From assembly GCA_036489975.1 (NCBI GenBank), contig DASXES010000024.1, positions 1-64,000 of the forward strand: DNA of 64,000 nt. Reading direction: 5' to 3'. Source of the DNA: Roseiarcus sp036489975 (GTDB lineage: Bacteria > Pseudomonadota > Alphaproteobacteria > Rhizobiales > Beijerinckiaceae). The notes beneath the pieces were generated by a model. The model was not told the DNA's origin, did no database searches, and saw nothing but the letters and a program-made list of their open reading frames with translations. Made by a program: the position numbers and the translations under genes. Positions within the stretch are counted from its first letter, which is position 1; each line of letters starts with the position of its first letter. Positions 8,905 to 17,089 of the stretch are shown here, piece after piece.

Positions 8905-10746
8905 ATGCCTCCCTATCGTTCTCGCACTTCGACTCATGGCCGCAATATGGCGGGCGCCCGCGGCCTCTGGCGCGCGACCGGCATGAAGGACGGCGATTTC
9001 GGCAAGCCGATCATCGCCATTGCCAATTCCTTCACCCAGTTCGTGCCCGGCCACGTGCATCTCAAGGACCTTGGGCAATTGGTGGCGCGCGAGGTCGAGG
9101 CCGCCGGCGGAGTCGCCAAGGAGTTCGACACCATCGCCGTGGACGACGGCATCGCCATGGGCCACGACGGCATGCTCTATTCGCTGCCTTCGCGCGAACT
9201 CATCGCCGACAGCGTCGAATATATGGCCAACGCCCATTGCGCCGATGCGCTGGTGTGCATATCGAACTGCGACAAGATCACGCCCGGCATGCTGATGGCG
9301 GCGATGCGCCTCAACATCCCGGCGGTCTTCGTCTCCGGCGGACCTATGGAGGCAGGCAAGGTCAAGCTCTCGACCGGCGAGCGCAAGGTCGACCTCATCG
9401 ACGCGATGGTCGCGGCTGCGGATTCCAAAGTCTCCGACGCCGACGTCGCGGTGATCGAACGATCGGCTTGCCCGACCTGCGGCTCATGCTCGGGCATGTT
9501 CACCGCCAATTCGATGAACTGCCTCACCGAGGCGCTGGGCCTGTCCCTGCCCGGCAATGGCACGGTGGTGGCGACGCACGCCGACCGGCGACGCCTGTTC
9601 GTCGAGGCGGGACATCTTATTGTCGACCTCGCGCGGCGTTGGTACGAAGAGGGCGACGAAGGCGCGCTGCCGCGTGGGATCGCCAATTTCAAGGCGTTCG
9701 AAAACGCGATGTCGCTCGACATCTCCATGGGCGGTTCGACCAACACCGTCCTGCATCTGCTCGCCGCCGCGCACGAGGGCGAGATCGACTTCACCATGGC
9801 CGATATCGATCGGCTGTCGCGCCGGGTCCCCTGTCTTTGCAAGGTCGCGCCGTCCGTGGCCGACGTGCACGTGGAGGACGTCCATCGCGCCGGCGGGGTG
9901 ATGGGTATTCTGGGCGAACTCGACCGCGCGGGCCTGCTCAATCGAGATGTCCGGATGGTGCATGCCGAGTCGCTCGAACATGCGCTCTCGCGCAACGACA
10001 TCAAGCGCGCGGGCAGCAATGCGACGCGCGAGTTCTTCCTGGCCGGGCCCGGGGGCGTGCCGACCCAGGTCGCGTTCAGCCAGTCCGCGCGCTATCCCTC
10101 GCTTGACGAGGATCGCGCCAAGGGCGTGATCCGCGACGTCGAGCACGCTTTCTCCAAGGATGGCGGGCTCGCGGTGCTCTACGGCAACATCGCAGTTGAC
10201 GGCTGTATCGTTAAGACGGCGGGGGTCGACCCCGGCAGCCTCAAATTCAAAGGGCCGGCGCGAGTTTTCGAGAGCCAGGACGACGCTGTGCAAGGCATCC
10301 TGGGCGGCAAAGTGGCCGCGGGCGACGTCGTCGTCATCCGCTACGAGGGGCCGCGCGGCGGCCCGGGCATGCAGGAAATGCTCTATCCGACCAGCTATCT
10401 CAAATCGCGCGGGCTGGGAAAATCTTGCGCTCTGGTCACCGACGGGCGCTTCTCGGGTGGAACGTCCGGCCTCTCGATCGGTCACGTCTCGCCAGAGGCG
10501 GCCGAGGGCGGAACGATTGGCCTGATTGAAGAAGGCGACATGATCGCGATCGACATCCCCGCCCGCTCGATCAGCATCCTCGTCGACGAGGTGACTCTGA
10601 GCCATCGCCGGGCGGAGATGGAGCGCAAGGGCGCCAGCGCCTGGAAACCGGCGAGCCCACGCAAGCGGGCGGTGTCGACGGCCTTGCGCGCCTATGCCGC
10701 CTTCGCGACCAGCGCGGCGCGCGGAGCGGTGCGGGAAGTCCCGTAA
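8905..10746 (+). CDS. ilvD: Dihydroxy-acid dehydratase
   Basis: Dehydrates 2,3-dihydroxy-isovalerate and 2,3-dihydroxy-3-methylvalerate to the 2-oxo acids in valine, leucine and isoleucine synthesis. The 613-residue product has the Fe-S and Mg ligands of the family: AVDDGIAMGH, SNCDKITPGM (Cys122) and PTCGSCSGMFTANSMNC (Cys195), and the C-terminal GRFSGGTSGLSIGHVSPEA block. The start at 8905 (MPPYRSRTSTHGR) is chosen because it matches the usual N-terminus of the family; the frame is open back to 8833. The upstream Shine-Dalgarno is weak. The histidine kinase gene begins 8 nt after the stop, so the two are probably co-transcribed. Confidence 0.95.
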   Translation: MPPYRSRTSTHGRNMAGARGLWRATGMKDGDFGKPIIAIANSFTQFVPGHVHLKDLGQLVAREVEAAGGVAKEFDTIAVDDGIAMGHDGMLYSLPSRELIADSVEYMANAHCADALVCISNCDKITPGMLMAAMRLNIPAVFVSGGPMEAGKVKLSTGERKVDLIDAMVAAADSKVSDADVAVIERSACPTCGSCSGMFTANSMNCLTEALGLSLPGNGTVVATHADRRRLFVEAGHLIVDLARRWYEEGDEGALPRGIANFKAFENAMSLDISMGGSTNTVLHLLAAAHEGEIDFTMADIDRLSRRVPCLCKVAPSVADVHVEDVHRAGGVMGILGELDRAGLLNRDVRMVHAESLEHALSRNDIKRAGSNATREFFLAGPGGVPTQVAFSQSARYPSLDEDRAKGVIRDVEHAFSKDGGLAVLYGNIAVDGCIVKTAGVDPGSLKFKGPARVFESQDDAVQGILGGKVAAGDVVVIRYEGPRGGPGMQEMLYPTSYLKSRGLGKSCALVTDGRFSGGTSGLSIGHVSPEAAEGGTIGLIEEGDMIAIDIPARSISILVDEVTLSHRRAEMERKGASAWKPASPRKRAVSTALRAYAAFATSAARGAVREVP

Positions 10747-10754
10747 CCGGCTTG

Positions 10755-12134
10755 ATGGTCAAGGCGCTGAGCGCACGTTCGATCGCTTCGCGCCTTTTTC
10801 TCTCGGCGGCGTTCTGGAGCATCCTGATCCTCGCGCTCGCGGGGCTGGGCTTGAGCGCGCTCAACAAGCAATGGACCGAGGCCAACTTCGACGATCAGCT
10901 TGGCGTCTATTTGAAAGCGCTGGTCGCCAATATCGCGCCGCCGAACGACGAAGGAAAAGCGAGCGCGCCGGCAGCGATCGCGCCACAATTCGAGCTCGCG
11001 TTCTCCGGCTGGTATTGGCAGATCACCCGCACCGATGTGAACCCGCCGGAAATCCGCGCCTCCAAGTCGCTGTTCGCGACCCAGCTGCCGCAACTCCCGG
11101 CCGTGGGCAATGATCCGGGCGCAATCCTCAGCGGCTACGCGGTTGGTCCGGGCGGACATCAGGTGAGGATGATCCAGCGCCAGATCGACGCCGGCGATGA
11201 CGGCCGCTTTCTGGTCCAGGTCGCCGCTCCCGGCGACGCGATCCAGGGTCAGGAGCGCAGTTTCGAATGGGGGCTCGCGACGACATTTCTGACGCTGGCG
11301 CTGGCGCTGATCGGCTCAACGGCGCTTGCGGTCCGATTTGGTTTGCGACCCCTGCGGGGCCTGAGCGAGGGGGTGGCGGCGATCCGCCGGGGCGAGGCCG
11401 AACGCATCGCCGGCGAATTCCCGCAGGACGTGGCTCCGCTGGCGCTCGAAGTCAATCAGCTGATCGACGCCAACCGGGAGATCGTCGAGCGCGCGCGCAC
11501 CCAGGTCGGCAATCTCGCGCATGCGCTCAAGACCCCGCTCAGCGTTCTCATGAACGAGGCCGATTCAGAGAGTCCAAGCCTGTCGGAGAAGGTGCGCGAA
11601 CAGACCGAGATCATGCGCCGCCAGGTGACCTTCTATCTCGACCGCGCCCGCGCCGCCGCCCGCGCCAGGACCTTCGGAGCGGCGACCGAGGTGAAGCCGG
11701 TCGTCGATGGGCTCGTCCGCACTTTCGAAAAGCTGCATGGCGACCGGGCCCTGACATTCGACGTCGAGTTGCAGCCCGGCCTCAAGTTTCGCGGCGAGGC
11801 CCAGGATCTCACCGACCTCATCGGCAACTTGCTCGACAACGCCGCAAAATGGGCGCGCGAACGCGTGTCGATCCACGCCGCGCGCGCCACCGCGGAGGGC
11901 AGGGACGACGGCCGCTTTCTCGTTGCCGAGATCAACGATGACGGCCCCGGCCTCGATAAAAGCGCGCGGGCGGCGGCGATCGAGAGGGGCAAGCGGCTCG
12001 ACGAGTCGCGCCCCGGCTCCGGCCTCGGCCTGTCGATTGTCGTCGAACTCGCCTCGATCTATGGCGGTTCGTTGCAACTCGACGAAAGCCCGCTCGGGGG
12101 CTTGCGAGCGATCCTCAGCCTGCCGTGCGTTTGA
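10755..12134 (+). CDS. Sensor histidine kinase, orphan (PhoQ-like architecture)
   Basis: Membrane-bound sensor kinase of 459 residues. A first membrane helix lies at about residues 12-32, a periplasmic domain of about 130 residues follows, then a second helix near 170-192 and a HAMP linker. The dimerisation helix has GNLAHALKTPLSVL with the phosphorylated His256. The ATPase domain shows NLLDNAAKWA (N box), DDGPGLD (G1) and GSGLGLSI (G2). Kinases with the NLAHALKTPL motif usually follow their response-regulator gene; here ilvD precedes it and a lipoprotein gene follows, and no response regulator is visible anywhere in the window. Signal and partner are unknown. Confidence 0.9.
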   Translation: MVKALSARSIASRLFLSAAFWSILILALAGLGLSALNKQWTEANFDDQLGVYLKALVANIAPPNDEGKASAPAAIAPQFELAFSGWYWQITRTDVNPPEIRASKSLFATQLPQLPAVGNDPGAILSGYAVGPGGHQVRMIQRQIDAGDDGRFLVQVAAPGDAIQGQERSFEWGLATTFLTLALALIGSTALAVRFGLRPLRGLSEGVAAIRRGEAERIAGEFPQDVAPLALEVNQLIDANREIVERARTQVGNLAHALKTPLSVLMNEADSESPSLSEKVREQTEIMRRQVTFYLDRARAAARARTFGAATEVKPVVDGLVRTFEKLHGDRALTFDVELQPGLKFRGEAQDLTDLIGNLLDNAAKWARERVSIHAARATAEGRDDGRFLVAEINDDGPGLDKSARAAAIERGKRLDESRPGSGLGLSIVVELASIYGGSLQLDESPLGGLRAILSLPCV

Positions 12135-12166
12135 GGCGCGCGCTTGTGATTTCGGGAGAAGCATCC

Positions 12167-12616
12167 GTGCGGCTGACCCTTCTCATGATCGCGCTTGGGG
12201 CGATTGGCCTCGCGGGCTGTCAAAGCGTCGGCTCGAACGGCGCGCCGCCGGTCGCCGGCGCGCTCACCCCGCCCGGCGCCGCGGCGTCCAGCGTTGCGTC
12301 GGCTCCGGCCAGCGTCCCCACCCCGCCGATTCCGACCGGCGCGGCGCTTGGCGGCATCCTCGGCGGGCCGGTCGGGGCGTCGCTGACGGACGACGACCGC
12401 GCGACAGCATGGAACGCCAAGATCGCGGCGCTCGGTTCTGGCCAGCGCCGTTCGTGGCGCGGGGCCCACGGCGTATTCGGCTTCATCGAGCCCGGCGCCG
12501 CGACGAGCGACGGCTGTCGCGCCTATTCGCAGACCATCTATATCGCCGGACGGCCGAACCGTGGCCACGGGACGGGATGCAAACAGCCCGACGGAAGCTG
12601 GAAAATGACGAGCTGA
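12167..12616 (+). CDS. Small outer-membrane lipoprotein, 17-kDa surface antigen-like
   Basis: A 149-residue lipoprotein. The GTG start at 12167 has GGGAGA about 7 nt upstream and gives a clean signal peptide with the lipobox LAGC (Cys18); an in-frame GTG at 12125 would overlap the kinase gene and add a non-hydrophobic leader. After a proline/alanine-rich linker comes a glycine-rich stretch (GGILGGPVGASL), then a C-terminal part with CRAYSQTIYIAGR and GTGCKQPDGSWKM. This arrangement is that of the 17-kDa surface-antigen or glycine-zipper lipoproteins of alphaproteobacteria. It follows the histidine kinase closely and may be in the same transcript. Its precise role is unknown. Confidence 0.75.
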   Translation: MRLTLLMIALGAIGLAGCQSVGSNGAPPVAGALTPPGAAASSVASAPASVPTPPIPTGAALGGILGGPVGASLTDDDRATAWNAKIAALGSGQRRSWRGAHGVFGFIEPGAATSDGCRAYSQTIYIAGRPNRGHGTGCKQPDGSWKMTS

Positions 12617-12790
12617 GATTTCGACGGCTCGCATGATATTTGTCCAGGAATTTGTCTCCCTGAGTTTCTGGGCGTCGGATGCCAACCTATTTTTTGGGTT
12701 GGGAATAGATGGCGCTGTCGTTTTTCGATACGCTCGTTCCGGGCGCGCCCGGTCACGTCGTGACGAGAGCGGCAGAATGGGGATGATGTT

Positions 12791-14368
12791 TTGAGCCGAG
12801 GGTCCGATCCGGTCTCCACCAATGGCAAGCGGCTGACGGCGCGCGAGCGCGCCCAGCTGCTCGTGGTCGGAGCCGGGCCCGCGGGATGTGCGGCGGCGCT
12901 CGAGGGCGCCCGCCTTGGGCTCAAGGTCATGCTCGTCGACGAGAATCCCCTGGACCCGGCGTCAATGGGGCTTGAGGTTCCCTTCCATTTCGGCGGCCGG
13001 ATGACGGGGGCGGTCCGAAATCGCAACTCGATGATCGAGACGATCGTCGCCAATGATCCGGCGCTTGGCGAAGCTTTTGGCGCTGGAGTCGAGGTTCGGT
13101 TGGGGGTCGCCGTCTGGACCCTGGTGGCGCCGCGCCCGGGCGTCTCCTGGGTCGGCCGGCGCGCCGCCGGGCTGACCGACGGCGCCGCGAGCTGGTTCTG
13201 CGATTTCGACGCCGCCATCCTGGCGACCGGCCGGCGCGACGTAGGGGTCGCGTTCCCCGGCTGGAATCTTCCCGGCGTCATGGGCGCGACAGCGGCCTAT
13301 CATCTGCTTCGACGCTATGACGCGCTCGAAGGGAGAACATTCGTCATAATGGGCTCCGGCGCAGAGGCGACCTCCCTGGCCGAAGCCCTGCGATCGACCG
13401 GACGCATGGTGGCGGCGATTGTCGAAGCTGCGCGCGAGACCGTCGATTCCGCCGGTTGCGCCCGCCTCGCCGCGTCAGGGGTGAAGATTCTCGCAGGCAG
13501 CATGATCCGCCGCGCTCTCGGGCGCGATGGCGTGGAGGGCGCATCCATCGTTCGTCTCGATGACGGTCAGAGCGAATCCATGATCCGCTGTGACACGATC
13601 GTGCTCGCACCGGGGGCCGCGCCGGCGATCGAGCTCTTCGACATCGGAGGCGCCGCGATCGTCTTCCGGTCGGAAAGCGGCGGCCATGTTCCTCTGGTTG
13701 ACGCCGGCGGACGAACGACCGAGCCGATGCTGTTCGGCGCCGGCGATTGCATCGGCATCAAGGCTGATCCACCAGCCGCGGCCGAGGCCGAGGGGGTCCG
13801 CGCGGCGCAAGCCGCGGCGGCGGCGCTTGCGGCCGGCCAGGAGGCAAGCTGGATGAAGCCAGTCGGGGCGCAGAGGCCGGCGGAGCAAGCGCCTTCACCC
13901 CGCCTTCTCTGGGCGAGGGCCGCGCGCTTTGTCGCCGACGCCGACACCCATGTCTGCCAGTGCGAAGAGGTGTCGCTTGGAGACCTTCTCGGCGTTCGGC
14001 CGCCGCGCTACCTCCACAGCGACCAACCGGCGCAAGGCGCGCGCGACCTTGCCTCGCTTGCGAACGAGGGGCCGGTCAATCAGGATCAGGTCAAACGCCT
14101 GACCCGGGCGGGCATGGGGCCTTGCCAGGGACGTCGCTGCCGGGAGCAGATCGGGGCGGCGCTGGCGGAGGCGACGGGTGTGGCGCTCGGCGCCATCCCG
14201 CTCCCGAGCTATCGCGCGCCGGCGCGTCCGATGCCTCTGGCCGCTTTTGCCGATGAACCGGAGCAGCCAGCCATCGCCGAGCACTGGGACACCTGGTTCG
14301 GCATCGACAGCCAATGGATCCCCTTCTGGGAGCCCCTGCCCACCCTGGACGACGAGAGCGGCCGATGA
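12791..14368 (+). CDS. FAD/NAD(P)-dependent oxidoreductase with C-terminal [2Fe-2S] domain (opine oxidase A / HcnB type)
   Basis: First gene of the oxidase-transport block. The 525 residues contain an N-terminal dinucleotide fold (LLVVGAGPAGCAAALEGARL, about 23-42), a second one (TFVIMGSGAEATSLAEAL, about 180-197) and a C-terminal BFD-like iron-sulfur part with HVCQCEEVSLGDLLG (about 385-398) and GPCQGRRCREQ (about 441-451). This is the architecture of the larger subunit of opine, D-octopine and hydrogen-cyanide-synthase flavoenzymes. The TTG start at 12791 is the only one giving the full Rossmann fold. Its stop overlaps the start of the next gene by ATGA, a DAO-family subunit, so the two probably form one heteromeric dehydrogenase. 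The substrate is not deducible. Confidence 0.8.
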   Translation: MSRGSDPVSTNGKRLTARERAQLLVVGAGPAGCAAALEGARLGLKVMLVDENPLDPASMGLEVPFHFGGRMTGAVRNRNSMIETIVANDPALGEAFGAGVEVRLGVAVWTLVAPRPGVSWVGRRAAGLTDGAASWFCDFDAAILATGRRDVGVAFPGWNLPGVMGATAAYHLLRRYDALEGRTFVIMGSGAEATSLAEALRSTGRMVAAIVEAARETVDSAGCARLAASGVKILAGSMIRRALGRDGVEGASIVRLDDGQSESMIRCDTIVLAPGAAPAIELFDIGGAAIVFRSESGGHVPLVDAGGRTTEPMLFGAGDCIGIKADPPAAAEAEGVRAAQAAAAALAAGQEASWMKPVGAQRPAEQAPSPRLLWARAARFVADADTHVCQCEEVSLGDLLGVRPPRYLHSDQPAQGARDLASLANEGPVNQDQVKRLTRAGMGPCQGRRCREQIGAALAEATGVALGAIPLPSYRAPARPMPLAAFADEPEQPAIAEHWDTWFGIDSQWIPFWEPLPTLDDESGR

Positions 14369-15555
14369 GCGATGGCGCGCCCAAAGGCGCCTCAGTCATC
14401 GTCGTGGGCGGTGGCGTCACTGGACTCAGCGCCGCCTGGTGGCTCGCGCGCTCAGGGGTGGATGTGCTCGTCATCGAAAAAGGCGTCGTCGGTTGGGAAG
14501 CGTCCGGCCGGAACGGCGGCGGCTGCACCCATCATCAGTCGCCTTTGTTCGCTGAGGAACAGCGGCTCTGGCCGATGATGGACGCGTTGCTCGGTTATCC
14601 GACCGAGTTCCAACCGCGCCGCCTGCGTATCGCGCTCAGTGACGAGCAACTCGAAACCATGAAGCGCGGCGTCGACAGCGCCCACGCCCAAGGATTTCCG
14701 GCCGAATGGCTCGACGCCGCGCAGGTGCGCGATAGGGCGCCGCTGGCAGGCGACAATGTCGTCGGAGGCGCCTATTTCGCCTGCGGCGGTCACGCCAATC
14801 CGCAGCGGACCGTCCAGGCCTACGCCTGGGCGTTCCGCGATCTCGGCGGGCGTATCCTGCAAGGGGCGGCGGCAACGGGCTTCACCCTCGCCGGCGGAAG
14901 GGTGAAGGCGGTCGAGACCGATGCCGGGAACTATGCCTGCGAACGGGTGGTGATAGCGGCCGGACCGCAGACCGGCGTTCTGTCCGCGATGCTCGGGGCG
15001 GAGGTTCCAGTCGCCCAAGCGCGGGCGGATATGATCGTGACGGAGCCGCTGCCGCTCATGCCGATGGGTGGGATCGACGGCAACGGCCTTTATGGGCGGC
15101 AGACCCTGCGAGGCAATCTTGCTTATGGCGGGGGCCCGCACGAATGGCTGCCCGCCGGCGGGATTGGGTCTGAAGGGCTCAAGCCCTCGAGTCCGATCGC
15201 CCGCAATATCGCCAGGCGCCTTGCGGAGCTCTTTCCGAAGGCGGCTCACGCGCGCGTCATTCGCACCTGGGCCGGGATTGTCGAGAATACGCCCGACGGA
15301 CGGCCGGTGATCGATCGCCTGCCGAGCGTCGACAACGCGACGGTCGCCACCATGTCGAGCGTCGGCTTCGGCCTTTCGCCGGCGAGTGGCCGGGCGATCG
15401 CCGAGATCGTGACCGAAGGTCGGTGCAGCTTCGCGGACCTCTCCACTTTCCGGCTATCGCGCTTCGGCAACCTCGCGCCGGGCTGGCGCGAGCGGAAGGG
15501 CTGGCTGCCGCCCGGGAGCGCGACCGCTCACGTCGATGCGGGCCTGATGGCATGA
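14365..15555 (+). CDS. DAO-family FAD oxidoreductase (opine oxidase B / HcnC type)
   Basis: A 396-residue glycine/D-amino-acid-oxidase-like flavoprotein. The N-terminal FAD-binding motif VIVVGGGVTGLSAAWWLARS lies at residues 10-29, followed by WEASGRNGGG, typical of the family. The C-terminal part has RTWAGIVENTPDGRPVI and GFGLSPASGRAIAEIV. It overlaps its upstream partner by ATGA and its downstream neighbour soxB in the same way. By analogy with opine oxidases and HcnBC it should carry the substrate-oxidising FAD and pass electrons to the preceding gene product. It is a paralogue of SoxB next door, so the operon encodes two separate amine-oxidising flavoenzymes. Confidence 0.8.
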   Translation: MSDGAPKGASVIVVGGGVTGLSAAWWLARSGVDVLVIEKGVVGWEASGRNGGGCTHHQSPLFAEEQRLWPMMDALLGYPTEFQPRRLRIALSDEQLETMKRGVDSAHAQGFPAEWLDAAQVRDRAPLAGDNVVGGAYFACGGHANPQRTVQAYAWAFRDLGGRILQGAAATGFTLAGGRVKAVETDAGNYACERVVIAAGPQTGVLSAMLGAEVPVAQARADMIVTEPLPLMPMGGIDGNGLYGRQTLRGNLAYGGGPHEWLPAGGIGSEGLKPSSPIARNIARRLAELFPKAAHARVIRTWAGIVENTPDGRPVIDRLPSVDNATVATMSSVGFGLSPASGRAIAEIVTEGRCSFADLSTFRLSRFGNLAPGWRERKGWLPPGSATAHVDAGLMA

Positions 15556-16808
15556 ACGACCATTACTCCGGCTGGCGGCTCTTCGCGGAAGGTCTGCGAG
15601 GCAACAGCGGCTGGAAGCCGGCCTGGCGGAAGCCGGAGCCGAAGCCGCGATACGACGTCGTGATCGTGGGGGGCGGAGGCCACGGTCTCGCGACCGCCCA
15701 TTATCTCGCCAGCCAGCATGGAATCGCCAATGTCGCGGTGGTCGAAAAGGGACCGATCGGTCTGGGCAACGGCGGCCGCAACACGACCATCGTCCGCTCG
15801 AATTACATGCTGCCCAGCAACACCCGCTTCTACGAGAAGTCGCTGCAATTGTGGGAGGGCCTGGAGCAGGATCTCAACTATAACGTGATGATGAGCCAGC
15901 GTGGGGTGCTCAACATTTTCCATAACGACGGCGAGCGCGATCTCGCCATAAGGCGCGGCAACTCGATGCGCCTGCAGGGCGTTGACGCTGTGCTCGTCGA
16001 CCGGGACGGGGTTCGCTCCATGCTGCCGATGGCGGCGATGGACAACCCGATGTTTCCGATTCTCGGCGCGCTCCTGCAGCCGCGCGGCGGCACAGCGCGG
16101 CACGACGCGGTGATCTGGGGCTTTGCCCGCGCCGCCGACCGGCGCGGGGTGGACATCCTCGAGCATTGCGAGGTGACGGGCGTCCGGCGTGACGGCGGAA
16201 GGGTCGTCGGCGTCGAGACAACGCGGGGCTTCATCGGCGCCGGCAAGGTTGGCGTGGCGGTCGCCGGAAACACCTCCCGGCTCGCCGCGATGGCAGGCCT
16301 CACCCTTCCAGTCGAGACCCATCTCCTGCAGGCTTTCGTGTCGGAGGCTATCAAGCCCTACATCGACTGCGTCGCGACCTTCGGCGCCGGCCATTTCTAT
16401 ATCAGCCAGTCCGACAAGGGCGGCCTCGTGTTCGGCGGCAACCTCGACGGCTACAACTCCTACTCCCAGCGCGGCAATCTTCCCCTGGTCGAGCATCTGA
16501 TGGGCGCAGCCGTCGCGATGATGCCGTCGCTTTCGCGCCTCAGGGTCTTGCGGCAATGGGCGGGCGTCATGGACATGACGATGGACGGCTCGCCCTTCAT
16601 CTGCAAGACGCCAGTCTCGGGCCTCTATTTTAACGGCGGCTGGTGCTACGGGGGCTTCAAGGCGACGCCGGCCTCGGGTTGGTGCTTCGCCCACACGATC
16701 GCGATGGACGAGCCTCATCCGCTCAACGCCGATCTCACGATCGACCGCTTCCGCGAAGGGCGCCTCATCGACGAGCGCGGCGCCGGCCCCAGTCCCTGGG
16801 CGCAATAG
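15552..16808 (+). CDS. soxB: Sarcosine oxidase, beta subunit
   Basis: Catalytic subunit of heterotetrameric sarcosine oxidase, which demethylates N-methylglycine to glycine with transfer of the one-carbon unit to tetrahydrofolate. The 418-residue protein starts MNDHYSGWRLF and carries YDVVIVGGGGHGLATAHYLA at 34-53 for FAD. His184, in RGGTARHDAVIWGFARAAD, aligns with the histidine that binds FMN covalently in bacterial SoxB. The C-terminal GGWCYGGFKATPASGW is typical. The start at 15552 overlaps the previous stop by ATGA; the much longer open frame upstream lies inside that gene. The true substrate could be another secondary amino acid, since sox-type enzymes vary. Confidence 0.93.
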   Translation: MNDHYSGWRLFAEGLRGNSGWKPAWRKPEPKPRYDVVIVGGGGHGLATAHYLASQHGIANVAVVEKGPIGLGNGGRNTTIVRSNYMLPSNTRFYEKSLQLWEGLEQDLNYNVMMSQRGVLNIFHNDGERDLAIRRGNSMRLQGVDAVLVDRDGVRSMLPMAAMDNPMFPILGALLQPRGGTARHDAVIWGFARAADRRGVDILEHCEVTGVRRDGGRVVGVETTRGFIGAGKVGVAVAGNTSRLAAMAGLTLPVETHLLQAFVSEAIKPYIDCVATFGAGHFYISQSDKGGLVFGGNLDGYNSYSQRGNLPLVEHLMGAAVAMMPSLSRLRVLRQWAGVMDMTMDGSPFICKTPVSGLYFNGGWCYGGFKATPASGWCFAHTIAMDEPHPLNADLTIDRFREGRLIDERGAGPSPWAQ

Positions 16809-16813
16809 CCGCG

Positions 16814-17089
16814 ATGCAGCTCATCCCCTGCCCCTTCTGCGGCGCCCGGCCCGAGGACGAGTTCCACTACCGCGGCGACGCCAGCGTGCAGCGGCCGCTG
16901 CCCGACGCAGGCGAGCAGGCTTTCTACGATTACGTCTATACGCGCTCAAATCCGCGCGGCTGGCACAGCGAATGGTGGAGCCATTACGCCGGCTGCGGGC
17001 AATGGCTGAAAGTCGAGCGCAATACCATGACCCACGAGGTCCGCGGAGCCGCCGGCCCCCCCGCAACGCTTCCACGCACACTCGCATGA
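16814..17089 (+). CDS. soxD: Sarcosine oxidase, delta subunit
   Basis: Small zinc-binding subunit of heterotetrameric sarcosine oxidase, 91 residues. It opens MQLIPCPFCGARPEDEFHYR with the two zinc cysteines C6 and C9, and the HSEWWSHYAGCGQWLKVER segment carries a further cysteine ligand. The final part (TMTHEVRGA) is also characteristic. It lies 5 nt after the soxB stop and overlaps the soxA start by ATGA, giving the usual soxB-soxD-soxA-soxG order. Confidence 0.93.
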   Translation: MQLIPCPFCGARPEDEFHYRGDASVQRPLPDAGEQAFYDYVYTRSNPRGWHSEWWSHYAGCGQWLKVERNTMTHEVRGAAGPPATLPRTLA

